From Akkermansiaceae bacterium UBA5689 (lineage in GTDB: Bacteria > Verrucomicrobiota > Verrucomicrobiia > Verrucomicrobiales > Akkermansiaceae), in contig DIHT01000058.1 of assembly GCA_002420305.1 (NCBI GenBank), positions 1 through 34,239 on the forward strand: 34,239 nt of DNA, read 5' to 3'. The translations under genes were made by a program, and so were the position numbers. Below the pieces are notes generated by a model. That model made no database searches, was not told the DNA's origin, and saw nothing but the letters and a program-made list of their open reading frames with translations. Shown piece after piece: positions 23,877-32,127 of this stretch. How positions within the stretch are numbered: position 1 is the first letter of the stretch; each line of letters starts with the position of its first letter.

Positions 23877-25787
23877 TCACCGGACTTCATTCAGTTGCCT
23901 CTGATCCTCCTTCTCTCGCTGACTTCTTCGCCTAGCAAGCCACCATCCCCCGGCTATCAACAAGGCCAGTGCAGCGAACCAGTCACCAAATCTCGCATAG
24001 GGTGTTAAGGGCCCTGCAAGCGGGACATGAGCCGTGGAATACAGCCACCCACGGCTCAGGTGAGACCCTGAATCGTTGAGAAGAATCCGTCTCTTCATTG
24101 TTTTTCGGTCCAATACGGTTCCATGGCTGTTGATCACCGCGCTGACCCCTGTATTCGCCGAACGTATCGTGGGACGCCGAAACTCAATGGAGCGAAACTT
24201 GGCATTCGCAAAATGCTGCGCAGCTGCCTCGCTGTTCTTGAACCAGCCATCATTCGTGATGTTGAGGATCAGCTGTCCTCCTCCCTTCACGAATTTTCGC
24301 ATCTTACGCGCAACGGTATCTTCAAAACAGATCGTTGGTATCACTGAAAATTCTTCCCCCCCGGCCAATGGCGAAGGCAGTCGCATCGGCTCCTGCTGGT
24401 CCCCGGCGCTGAACGACCCTCCATATTCGGTTCCTGCCGACTTTTCCCATAGCCACCGCAGGACTCCAAGCTGCTCAACGTAGGGAATAGTCTCTCCGAA
24501 GAGAACAAGGTGCTGTTTGCGGTATGTCCGGAAGACACTCTCTCCCCCGGGAAGGGCAACCAGAGAATTGAATGCTTTCCCCCTCTCTTTTCTCGTCAGC
24601 GGCGCAGAGGGCACGACCCTTTCGGCCTCATATTCCAGCATTCCAAACAAGAGTGAGAATTCACCACGAGATTTGATCTCCTCAATCAATGACAACGAAC
24701 TCCGACCGAGTTCCTGTTCGTTCTTCTCTCCGTAATAGAGGACGTCGGGAAGGGCTGACTCCGGCCATACGATCCAGTCGGGAACATCCAGACTAACAGG
24801 GTCGAGGTCTTCCACTTCCATCGCATCCTGAGCACGTCGTTCGTTGGTAAGACTCAAGCTCTCAAGAGCCTCCAGGGTTTCTTCCTCATAACCCCTGTAT
24901 ATATCCTCTGCGGACCAGAGCCTCTGGCTGGCCTCCTGAGGAATATTCAACTGAACGAGGAGCACATTCAAAGGAGCAGAGGGCTCCTCAGGCTCTCCAT
25001 GCAATTTCCACACACCATAGAAGAAACAGCCCGCAAGAACCACCATCGCACATCCAAAATCCCAATGAGCGCGTAACCGGCCGCTCTGAATTTCCTGATA
25101 CAGGCCCCGACCTACCTGAACAACTACCCCCATGACGAAAACCGGCAGAAACGATAAACCAGAAACTCCCACCAGGTCCGCACCCTGCGCCAGGATCGGT
25201 TGATCATGAAAGGCAACCCCGAGACCATTCCAGCCAAAGCCGGTAAAAAACCACCCCCGAACCCATTCCAGGCCGCACCAGCAACAGGCATTCACAATCG
25301 CAAATATCAACACTCTGCGAGACTCTTCAAACGACCTTCTCGACCGCCTTTTCTTTTTACTTAGGCGCTTGCTGACCTTGGCGGCGATACCCTCCTCTGA
25401 TTCTCCCAATGCTTCGGATTCCTGCCTCCAAGGGTTCCCTGCCGCCGCAGCAAAAAGGCCCCAGAACGCAAAATAAAGAGCCAGAAAAGAGGAGACCGCA
25501 ATCCACCCAATAGTCCCTACTTCCGAAATCCACTTGAGATTGATCAACCAGAAGCTCAGGCCTGCGAGGTATCCCAGAGCGAAGCCGCGTGGCCTGCGTT
25601 TTGCTCCTCCGCCCCCCCAGACTGCTGCGAACAACGGAATTAGCCCGATCCAAACCATCGCAGGTGTGTCAAACGGCGCGTAGCAGAGCGCCAGTAATAC
25701 TCCTGAGAGCACTACCGCGCACCACGGCCACAGCACCTTGACAATTCCCATCGAGAGCTGAGTCTCACCACCCCGTCGAACAAGCAC
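23877..25787 (-). CDS. lnt: Apolipoprotein N-acyltransferase
   Basis: Lnt adds the third acyl chain to lipoproteins in the inner membrane. The 636-residue protein has six or more membrane helices around a nitrilase-like periplasmic domain. The catalytic triad is visible: E343 in IVWPESALP, K424 in YRKQHLVLFGE, and C487 in PTICFEDTV, with ILNITNDGWF following. Residues 118-158 form a cytoplasmic insert rich in Glu and then Lys/Arg (LSKKKRRSRRSFEESRR) that I do not expect in typical Lnt. The start could be GTG at 25787 or ATG at 25751; neither has a strong ribosome site. The several lipoproteins in this window would be its substrates. Confidence 0.94.
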   Translation of the reverse strand: MLVRRGGETQLSMGIVKVLWPWCAVVLSGVLLALCYAPFDTPAMVWIGLIPLFAAVWGGGGAKRRPRGFALGYLAGLSFWLINLKWISEVGTIGWIAVSSFLALYFAFWGLFAAAAGNPWRQESEALGESEEGIAAKVSKRLSKKKRRSRRSFEESRRVLIFAIVNACCWCGLEWVRGWFFTGFGWNGLGVAFHDQPILAQGADLVGVSGLSFLPVFVMGVVVQVGRGLYQEIQSGRLRAHWDFGCAMVVLAGCFFYGVWKLHGEPEEPSAPLNVLLVQLNIPQEASQRLWSAEDIYRGYEEETLEALESLSLTNERRAQDAMEVEDLDPVSLDVPDWIVWPESALPDVLYYGEKNEQELGRSSLSLIEEIKSRGEFSLLFGMLEYEAERVVPSAPLTRKERGKAFNSLVALPGGESVFRTYRKQHLVLFGETIPYVEQLGVLRWLWEKSAGTEYGGSFSAGDQQEPMRLPSPLAGGEEFSVIPTICFEDTVARKMRKFVKGGGQLILNITNDGWFKNSEAAAQHFANAKFRSIEFRRPTIRSANTGVSAVINSHGTVLDRKTMKRRILLNDSGSHLSRGWLYSTAHVPLAGPLTPYARFGDWFAALALLIAGGWWLARRRSQREKEDQRQLNEVR

Positions 25788-25861
25788 AATTCTCTATTCC
25801 CCGTTTTCAGACTTCCAATTACTTAGGAAAGTCGTAGTAATTTGCCGGTAGGCTGTTCGTC

Positions 25862-26563
25862 ATGAATATCTCCCGCGCCACCCTTCAGAGAAGGCGATTT
25901 CTCCAGTCCGGTTCGGTTCTGGGTTTCGGCGCGCTATCCGCCTTCTGTGCCGGCCGCAAACTCCTCCATCTCCCCCCTCACCTCGAAGCCACTCAGCAAC
26001 AGAGCCTTGCTACTCTCGCCCCTTCCACTGCTACTCATCATCTCGCAGACCAGCAGGAGCCCCCACTCCCCTTTCCTGATGCTCCCTTGGAGACCGAGCC
26101 CAATCCTCCCACGGGACGCCCTCTCGAACTGGAGGAGTCCTTTAGAGACTTCCTCCTGACCCTTGCTCTTCGCCATCTCTCGGCCGAGGAAATCATTGAC
26201 CCTCATCGGGGTGTGATGGGCGGAGTCGAGAATACGCTTCCACCCGTCAAACTCTGGGAAAAACTCTCCCCGACTCTGAAGGTTGCTGACGAACTTCGTG
26301 AGCGCCTTCAGACGCCCCTATGCAGGATCACCTCGGGTTACCGAAGTCCCAGCTACAACGCCAAAGTCCCTGGGGCGGTCAAGGGTTCATACCACACCCG
26401 GAACCAGGCTCTGGACCTTGTCTATTTTTGTTCACCAAAAAAAGCTTTCGATACCGCCCTGCAATTACGTAGAGAGGGATTTTTCCGCGGTGGCATCGGA
26501 CTCTATCCGACCTTTATCCATCTCGACACCCGGGGATACGCCGCCACCTGGCGCAGGGTTTGA
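25862..26563 (+). CDS. Tat-exported M15-type peptidase (DUF882/YcbK-like)
   Basis: This 233-residue protein carries a twin-arginine signal (QRRRFLQSG, residues 9-17, then a hydrophobic run). The mature C-terminal half matches the D-Ala-D-Ala carboxypeptidase-related M15 family: CRITSGYRSPSYNAKV, then GSYHTRNQALDLVYF with H178 and D185, and GGIGLYPTFIHLDTRG with H220 as the third zinc ligand. Family members cut peptidoglycan peptides; here the target is inferred to be the cell wall. Residues about 35-90 form a Pro/Gln-rich linker. The gene diverges from lnt with a 74-base gap and converges with the mutase gene. Confidence 0.9.
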   Translation: MNISRATLQRRRFLQSGSVLGFGALSAFCAGRKLLHLPPHLEATQQQSLATLAPSTATHHLADQQEPPLPFPDAPLETEPNPPTGRPLELEESFRDFLLTLALRHLSAEEIIDPHRGVMGGVENTLPPVKLWEKLSPTLKVADELRERLQTPLCRITSGYRSPSYNAKVPGAVKGSYHTRNQALDLVYFCSPKKAFDTALQLRREGFFRGGIGLYPTFIHLDTRGYAATWRRV

Positions 26564-26583
26564 CCTGCTCTTCTGAAGAACTC

Positions 26584-28554
26584 CTATTCGGCATTTGTTT
26601 CCGGCGCGCCCAGCGAGTCCATACGACTGCGGGCATCTGATTCCAGTGCCTGCCAGAGCATTTCGACCGCCGTCCGAACCACCGACTTACTGACTTCAAG
26701 ATCGGCAGGCTCAGGAGGGCCACTCCCAAAGAGGTAAAATTTAATCTTGGGCTCCGTCCCGGATGGACGGATTGCGAGGCGCCTTCCGTCTGCAAGAGTA
26801 AGCATGATCATCCCTGTCTTAGGAATACGGTCTCCTTCTTCATCGAAGATCTCCTCTTGACTGAAATCTTGGACTTTCACCACATCTATTCCATCAATGG
26901 AAGATGGCGGGTCGGTGGAATATGACTCTGCCAGGCCAGCAATTTTGACCGCGCCCTCGGCACCGTCCAATACGATGTGAGTGTTAAGCTCGTGATAGAA
27001 ACCGAACTGCTGGTAAAGCTCATCCAGAAGATCCGTAACACACTTGCCCTCACTCATCGCAAAAGCAGCCAATTCGGCGAACATTACTACCGAGCCATTC
27101 CCATCCTTATCCCGGACGAAGTCACTTCCGAGATATCCATAACTCTCCTCACCCCCAAACACGAAGAACCGGGAATATTCCAGTCGCAGAGCCCGGGTTG
27201 TTTCTTCATCGAGAGAGCTGTAGTTCACCCGCTTCTCAACAGGAACTGCTTCCTCATATTTGCGGAGCTTCTCCCCGATATATTTGAAGCCCGTCAATGT
27301 ATTCACAACGCCGATTCCATAATGACGCGCAACAGCAGTTTGAAAATCGGTTGTAACAAACGTCTTAATAAGAGTCGCCCGGCTTCTATTCGACTCCGTT
27401 ATAATGCCTTTTTCACAATAAGTTTTGATCCGATACCACGCCAGGAGGGTTCCAATCTGGTTACCACTGAGTAACTGCATGTCGCCCACGCTATTACGAA
27501 CTGCCACCCCCATCCGGTCGCAGTCTGGATCTGTTCCGATCACCGCGTCTGCTCCGATCTCTTCTGCCAGCTTAATGGCTTTCTCCAGAGCCGCGGCATT
27601 CTCTGGGTTCGGAGACTCCACCGTAGGAAAGGCCCCATCCTGCGAATCCTGCTCTGCCACTGTAAAGACCTCGAAGCCCAATTTTCGCAGCATCGGGACG
27701 ACGATCCACCCTCCAGTTCCATGAAGGTTGGTATAGACCACCTTTGCCGGACGTCCCTCGAGCAATTCCGGAGCCAGAAGATTCTTCTCCAATCTCAGCA
27801 TGTATTGCTCGTCCATCTCCTTTCCGAGGGAGTAGACAGTCCCTCTCTCCGGCTCAGCAAGAGCCTCGTAGCTATCGCTCACAAGACTATTGACCTCCTC
27901 CATGATACCGGTCGCATGAGGCTCCACGATCTGGCCCCCATCATTGTAGTAAGCCTTGAACCCATTGTCCTGCGCCGGGTTATGGCTCGCAGTCAGCACC
28001 ACCCCGCCATCGGCCCCCAGTTGTCGCAGCGCAAAAGAAAGTTCCGGCGTGGATCTGGGACCGTCAAAAAGATAAGCATCACACCCCAGATCCGCGCACA
28101 CATTCCCGCAATATCTCCCAAATTCAGCAGAAAAATGGCGTGTGTCATGGGCAATCACAAAAACTGGCCTGCGGTGCTCTCCCGTGTCATTCAGATTGTT
28201 CTTCAAGTAGGCGATAAAGCCCCGGATCGCCCTGTTCAGATTATAGAAGTTCATCGTAGCCGTGCCATGACAGGGCACTTCCGGCCGTTCTGAGGCGCCC
28301 CGGCTACCTCGCTCTGCGGCGGTGACAACTCTTCCAATGGTCCGCCCCCTCATTCCACCCGTTCCGAAGGCTAATTTCCTGTAGAACCGGTCATTCAACT
28401 CTTCCCAATGCCCGCCTTTAACCAGCTCCGCAACCGTTTCCTCAGCGCTAAGATCGCTGCTACCGGCAAGAAGAAGGCCTATATTTGCCTCTGACTCCTC
28501 AAGAAGCCTGCCGGTTCGCTTGGCTTCTGCCAGCTCTATCCTCCAATTGCTCAT
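26584..28554 (-). CDS. Phospho-sugar mutase (phosphoglucomutase/phosphomannomutase)
   Basis: The enzyme moves phosphate between C1 and C6 of a hexose phosphate in the cytoplasm. All four family sites are visible: the phosphoserine loop TASHNP with S190, the metal loop GTDPDCDR with D342, D344 and D346, the sugar-binding GGEES at 467-471, and the phosphate-binding RPSGT at 596-600. The N-terminus has LAFGTGGMRG near residue 61. At 656 residues it is longer than PgcA (about 580), with extra length spread over loops. The substrate (glucose or mannose phosphate) cannot be decided from sequence alone. The start MSNWRI is a single ATG with no clear ribosome site. The gene diverges from the methyltransferase gene across 121 bases. 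Confidence 0.93.
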   Translation of the reverse strand: MSNWRIELAEAKRTGRLLEESEANIGLLLAGSSDLSAEETVAELVKGGHWEELNDRFYRKLAFGTGGMRGRTIGRVVTAAERGSRGASERPEVPCHGTATMNFYNLNRAIRGFIAYLKNNLNDTGEHRRPVFVIAHDTRHFSAEFGRYCGNVCADLGCDAYLFDGPRSTPELSFALRQLGADGGVVLTASHNPAQDNGFKAYYNDGGQIVEPHATGIMEEVNSLVSDSYEALAEPERGTVYSLGKEMDEQYMLRLEKNLLAPELLEGRPAKVVYTNLHGTGGWIVVPMLRKLGFEVFTVAEQDSQDGAFPTVESPNPENAAALEKAIKLAEEIGADAVIGTDPDCDRMGVAVRNSVGDMQLLSGNQIGTLLAWYRIKTYCEKGIITESNRSRATLIKTFVTTDFQTAVARHYGIGVVNTLTGFKYIGEKLRKYEEAVPVEKRVNYSSLDEETTRALRLEYSRFFVFGGEESYGYLGSDFVRDKDGNGSVVMFAELAAFAMSEGKCVTDLLDELYQQFGFYHELNTHIVLDGAEGAVKIAGLAESYSTDPPSSIDGIDVVKVQDFSQEEIFDEEGDRIPKTGMIMLTLADGRRLAIRPSGTEPKIKFYLFGSGPPEPADLEVSKSVVRTAVEMLWQALESDARSRMDSLGAPETNAE

Positions 28555-28675
28555 CCGCGGAGGAGTATTGATGATCGTAAAATGATTCCAATCGTTTTAG
28601 CACTTTGTTCCGCAGGATTTCCGCAAATTTCCCTGCGTCCTCCCTGAGACCGCGAAGATCAATCCCGGCACTCCT

Positions 28676-29575
28676 ATGGTTGGCAAGATAGAAGCTTCCG
28701 AGAACATCCGATCAACCCTGTCTCTGGGTGATACCAATTCATTCCGTCTTGTGGACGGTATCGGAGATAATCTACCCGGTATTTATGTTGACGAATTCGC
28801 TGGTCGGCGCCTGATCTCGACATCTTTTCCTGAACTTCTCCCAGAACTCAGAGACTGGGCTTCAAGCCTCGCTCCGCCGGTAACCACATACTGGAAGCGA
28901 CTTGATCAGAGGGACCGTAAATCACCGGATCTGATATCCGGAACTCCCGTTGAGAACTCTTTCGAAATTTCGGAGCAGGGAGTTCGTTATCTCGTCAGCT
29001 TCGAATCCGGATACTCTCAAGGAATCTTTCTTGACCAGAGGAACAATCGAAGACGAGTGCGAGATCGCTGCCAACCAGGCGACACCATACTCAACACCTT
29101 CGCTTACACGGGCGCCTTTTCCGTTTGTGCCGCCCTCGCAGGCGCCACCACAACCACCCTTGATCTTTCCCAACCCTACCTCGATTGGGCACGTAGAAAC
29201 ATGGAGCTCAACGGCATTGATCCATCATCACAGTACTTCTGCAAGGGCGATACCTTTCACTGGCTTCAGCGCTTCGTCAGACAGAAACGCCGCTTCACCG
29301 GAATCATCTTGGATCCTCCTACTTTTTCGAGGGATCAGGATGGAAAGGTGTTTCAGGCTGAGGACCACTATGGCCACCTGGTCTCGCTGGCAACCGCTTG
29401 TCTCTCGCCGAATGGGTGGCTCCTTTGTACCACGAACTGTCAATGTCTTTCACGCACCTCGTTCAGCCGGATTGTAGAGGCCGCGATACCATCTGCATCT
29501 CGCACGTGTCAATTTCCAATGCCTCCCGATTTTACCGGGGATCAATATCTCAAGAGTATCCTCGTGGAGATCTAG
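28676..29575 (+). CDS. RlmI-type class I SAM-dependent methyltransferase
   Basis: Relatives (RlmI, RlmK) methylate cytidine or guanosine in 23S rRNA. The 299-residue protein has the central linker domain FRLVDGIGDNLPGIYVDEFAG, GIFLDQRNNRRRV at 116-128, SAM-binding motif I LNTFAYTGAFSVCAALAGA near 139, LDLSQPYLDWARRNMELNG, and the target-binding loop LDPPTFS at 212-218. The N-terminal PUA domain of classic RlmI is missing, so recognition of RNA may differ. The reading frame is open back to 28601, but no start codon occurs there, so ATG at 28676 is used. Target nucleotide unknown. Confidence 0.9.
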   Translation: MVGKIEASENIRSTLSLGDTNSFRLVDGIGDNLPGIYVDEFAGRRLISTSFPELLPELRDWASSLAPPVTTYWKRLDQRDRKSPDLISGTPVENSFEISEQGVRYLVSFESGYSQGIFLDQRNNRRRVRDRCQPGDTILNTFAYTGAFSVCAALAGATTTTLDLSQPYLDWARRNMELNGIDPSSQYFCKGDTFHWLQRFVRQKRRFTGIILDPPTFSRDQDGKVFQAEDHYGHLVSLATACLSPNGWLLCTTNCQCLSRTSFSRIVEAAIPSASRTCQFPMPPDFTGDQYLKSILVEI

Positions 29576-29582
29576 CAGACAC

Positions 29583-29599
29583 GTGGACTCAATGTCCAC
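29583..29599. terminator. Hairpin between convergent methyltransferase and PDZ genes
   Basis: GTGGAC and GTCCAC form a perfect 6-base stem with a 5-base loop, 7 bases after the methyltransferase stop. An overlapping alternative (GTCCA / TGGAC, 29594-29607) competes for the same bases. No T-run follows. Confidence 0.35.
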
Positions 29600-29643
29600 C
29601 CTTGGACAACAGCGCCTGCTGACTCCGACTTATTGCATGAGGC

Positions 29644-30660
29644 CTATTCCAGACCGCGCTCCTCGTTATCCGGAATCTCCACATCAGGCTCCGGAATCTG
29701 ATCGAGACGAAACTTGAATCGGTTCTGCTGGAGCATCACGTCGAGCCGCTCTCGAATATCCTGCGGCGCCGCGGCCTTGTCTTGATCATTATCCCATGGC
29801 CCTTCAAAGACGATCTCCCCTTCCACATCTCTGACGGTAACTTCCTTGCCACCATCCGTGGTTTTTAGAACGACACTTCCGTGCTCATCCACGAACTTGA
29901 CGCTGCTCGAGGATTTAAAGTTAAAGTTGAATGCTCCACCCTCGCCATTTCCTCTCTGAAGGTCATCGAAAAGATCGAAGTCAAGCTTGAGCCCTCCTTC
30001 CCCGCGTTCCATCTCCCGCAGCTGCTTCTCAAATCTCTTCATATGACCCTCCAGCTCTCGCTGAAAGTCTTCGCCTCCACCCGGAATGAAATCGCCAAGG
30101 CCGCCTGGCAGTTCGGGAAGGTCTCCAAACGGAAATCCCAAAGGCTGATCGCCTCGTGGATTGCCACGCGGCACCTCCGGGTCGTCCTTCGGACGCTCCG
30201 CCATTTCTACCTCCCGCTCTCCCTTTCCTCCCTGAACGATCACCTGCAAATTCACCTTGTCGCCGGGTCTGTGCCCCTGAATCGCTTCCCGCAGGTCCTG
30301 TTGACTGGAAACCGCCTTTCCTTCAACTGCAAGCAGAATGTCGTGCTGGCGCAACCCCGCCTTTGAAGCCGGACTATCCGGAGCCACGTAGTCAAGGACC
30401 ACCCCTTCCTCCACATCCAGATGGATCCGAAGAGTCTCACTAACCGGCTTCGTCAAAACTCCGAGCCAGGCTGCTTTCCCATGCTTTTTCTGCGGCAGCA
30501 CCTCAGCAACACCTTCCGCGCCTCCTTCCTTAATCCCGTTATCAACCTGTTCGGCGGGCACGCGTGGCTTGTCTGAATCAAGAGACTTGGGTCGCTCGAT
30601 ACCGAACAGCGAGGAACCGCAGAGCATCACCGAAAACGAAATAAGAACTGGAGCCTTCAT
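29644..30660 (-). CDS. Exported PDZ domain protein
   Basis: The 338-residue protein has a Sec signal peptide (MKAPVLISFSVMLCGSSLFG) and a PDZ domain at about residues 63-157. The carboxylate-binding loop reads WLGV, followed by YVAPDSPASKAGLRQHDILLAVEGKAV, as in DegP-type PDZ domains. There is no protease domain. The rest is acidic and glycine-rich, with FNFNFKSSSSVKFVDEHGSVVLKTTDGGKEVTV, a motif style seen in PDZ proteins of this group. It could be an adaptor or chaperone in the periplasm. It lies 264 bases downstream of the sigma/partner pair on the same strand. Confidence 0.88.
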   Translation of the reverse strand: MKAPVLISFSVMLCGSSLFGIERPKSLDSDKPRVPAEQVDNGIKEGGAEGVAEVLPQKKHGKAAWLGVLTKPVSETLRIHLDVEEGVVLDYVAPDSPASKAGLRQHDILLAVEGKAVSSQQDLREAIQGHRPGDKVNLQVIVQGGKGEREVEMAERPKDDPEVPRGNPRGDQPLGFPFGDLPELPGGLGDFIPGGGEDFQRELEGHMKRFEKQLREMERGEGGLKLDFDLFDDLQRGNGEGGAFNFNFKSSSSVKFVDEHGSVVLKTTDGGKEVTVRDVEGEIVFEGPWDNDQDKAAAPQDIRERLDVMLQQNRFKFRLDQIPEPDVEIPDNEERGLE

Positions 30661-30924
30661 GTATGATAGATTGTGTCTGATATAGGCAGCGTCATCCGCG
30701 CAGCCTCTTGTTTAATTCACTGTCAAAAATCGATCACAAGAATAATTCAGGAATCGTCCCGGTGCTGTTTGAGCAACGCCTTACCAGATCATTGGGGAGA
30801 TGCATCACAAAGAATCTCTTCGTCGACTCAGGAAGCCCTCTTCCTTGTGCATGCGATGGTAAAAAGGGCAGGTTCAAAGGCGCTCCTTTGCCAACCAGAA
30901 ACCTGCTTCTCGACAATTTCTTCA

Positions 30925-31488
30925 TCAGTCTGTCGGAGCTGGCACCAACCGGTAGTTCACGGAGGGCACCTCAAGATGGAATTCTTCTCCTCCCGGACTC
31001 GAAAACATGACCCGGTCGACAAGATCTACCCGCATCAGCCGTAGTGGCATTGCTCCATTGGGAATAATCACGTTTCTCTCCGTTGCGTCAACGATTGTCC
31101 TCTTTGCGGTCTTGGGTGCCAACTCAATGGTTTGCACTGTGCCGGGCGGCAGCGTCACTCCCGAGGCCTTACTGCCTTTGTCATTCTCCAAACGATTACT
31201 CGCGACCCCGGTCGGAAGTGGCTCAGGAATCAGCACCATGCCCGCAACCGCACCCAGCAGTGCCATCCCAGCAACCGCTGCCCAAAGAGGCTTTCCGCTC
31301 TTTTGTTCCTGTGGCGTACTCTTTTCTTTAGCCCGGGGAAAAGGAACCACCTTGGCCTGCTCATCCTGCCAGGAAACATTCTTCCACCCTTCCATTGCAG
31401 CCTCCATCCTGCTGATCATCCCCTCGGGCATACTCCCCGGGGCCATGCGCTCAAGCTCAGCCTCCATCTTCTGCAACTCCGGGTCCAT
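30925..31488 (-). CDS. Single-pass membrane protein after ECF sigma gene, candidate anti-sigma factor
   Basis: With the ATG at 31488 the protein has 187 residues. A TTG at 31518 would add 10 residues, and neither start has a ribosome site. The N-terminal half is helical and charged (ELQKMEAELERMAPGSMPEGMISRMEAAMEGW), followed by one membrane segment (LWAAVAGMALLGAVAGMVLI) and a beta-rich C-terminal part likely outside the cytoplasm. The order sigma factor then single-pass membrane protein, 58 bases apart, fits an anti-sigma pair. The zinc-binding H-x3-C-x2-C motif of ZAS anti-sigma factors is absent, so the assignment rests on context and topology. Confidence 0.75.
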   Translation of the reverse strand: MDPELQKMEAELERMAPGSMPEGMISRMEAAMEGWKNVSWQDEQAKVVPFPRAKEKSTPQEQKSGKPLWAAVAGMALLGAVAGMVLIPEPLPTGVASNRLENDKGSKASGVTLPPGTVQTIELAPKTAKRTIVDATERNVIIPNGAMPLRLMRVDLVDRVMFSSPGGEEFHLEVPSVNYRLVPAPTD

Positions 31489-31546
31489 TGTGCTATCAGT
31501 GATCGGGAACAATCCCAATATCAGGGTTTATCTGGGTTGTGTTCAC

Positions 31547-32098
31547 TTAAAGATCTCCCCGGAATCTCGCACCGGAGAGCTTCTTCTTTAACGCGTCAAT
31601 ACCATAGCGATACCGGGAGGCCACCGTGTTCATGGAAATCTCTAAAATATCACCAATCTCAGCAAATGTCTGTCCTCCCCATATTTTCATCAGAATGACC
31701 TCCGAAAACTTGCCCGGAAGCCCTTTCAAGGCTGCTTCCAGCAGGAGCCGCCGCTCATCGTCATACCCCGCACACTCAAACCAGTCCTCGTCCGGGCCGT
31801 TTTGAAGTGCGCTATCTTCGACCACAATATCTTCCCTCCGTTTCCTCCGGTCATTTCGCCGCCCAAGATCAATCGCCTCTCTTCGGATCTGGGTGTAAAG
31901 AAATGGCATCCACGCCTTCTGCCCACCAACGAAACTACCTTCCTCTACTTTGCGAGCCAGCTTGACCAGAGCCTCCTGAAGAACATCCTCGGCATCTTCC
32001 GGTCGCCGGGTCTGCTGACGGGCGAACAGAAGCAGTCTGGACCCGTTTTCACGGAGCCATTCCCGCCAGTAAGAGCTCTCTTCTTTCCCCACATACAT
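31547..32098 (-). CDS. ECF-type RNA polymerase sigma factor
   Basis: The protein has 183 residues with region 2 (LLLFARQQTRRPEDAEDVLQEALVKLARK, then AWMPFLYTQIRREAIDLGRR) and region 4 (ALKGLPGKFSEVILMKIWGGQTFAEIGDILEISMNTVASRYRYGIDALKKKL). It directs RNA polymerase to a small regulon, usually tied to envelope signals through a membrane anti-sigma partner, which here would be the next gene. The start used is ATG at 32098; a TTG at 32116 lies nearer uvrA. The gap to the uvrA stop is 29 bases, so readthrough from uvrA is likely. Its own promoter targets cannot be read from this window. Confidence 0.9.
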   Translation of the reverse strand: MYVGKEESSYWREWLRENGSRLLLFARQQTRRPEDAEDVLQEALVKLARKVEEGSFVGGQKAWMPFLYTQIRREAIDLGRRNDRRKRREDIVVEDSALQNGPDEDWFECAGYDDERRLLLEAALKGLPGKFSEVILMKIWGGQTFAEIGDILEISMNTVASRYRYGIDALKKKLSGARFRGDL

Positions 32099-32127
32099 AC
32101 CAACATTATCTATCAATTTGCTGTAAA

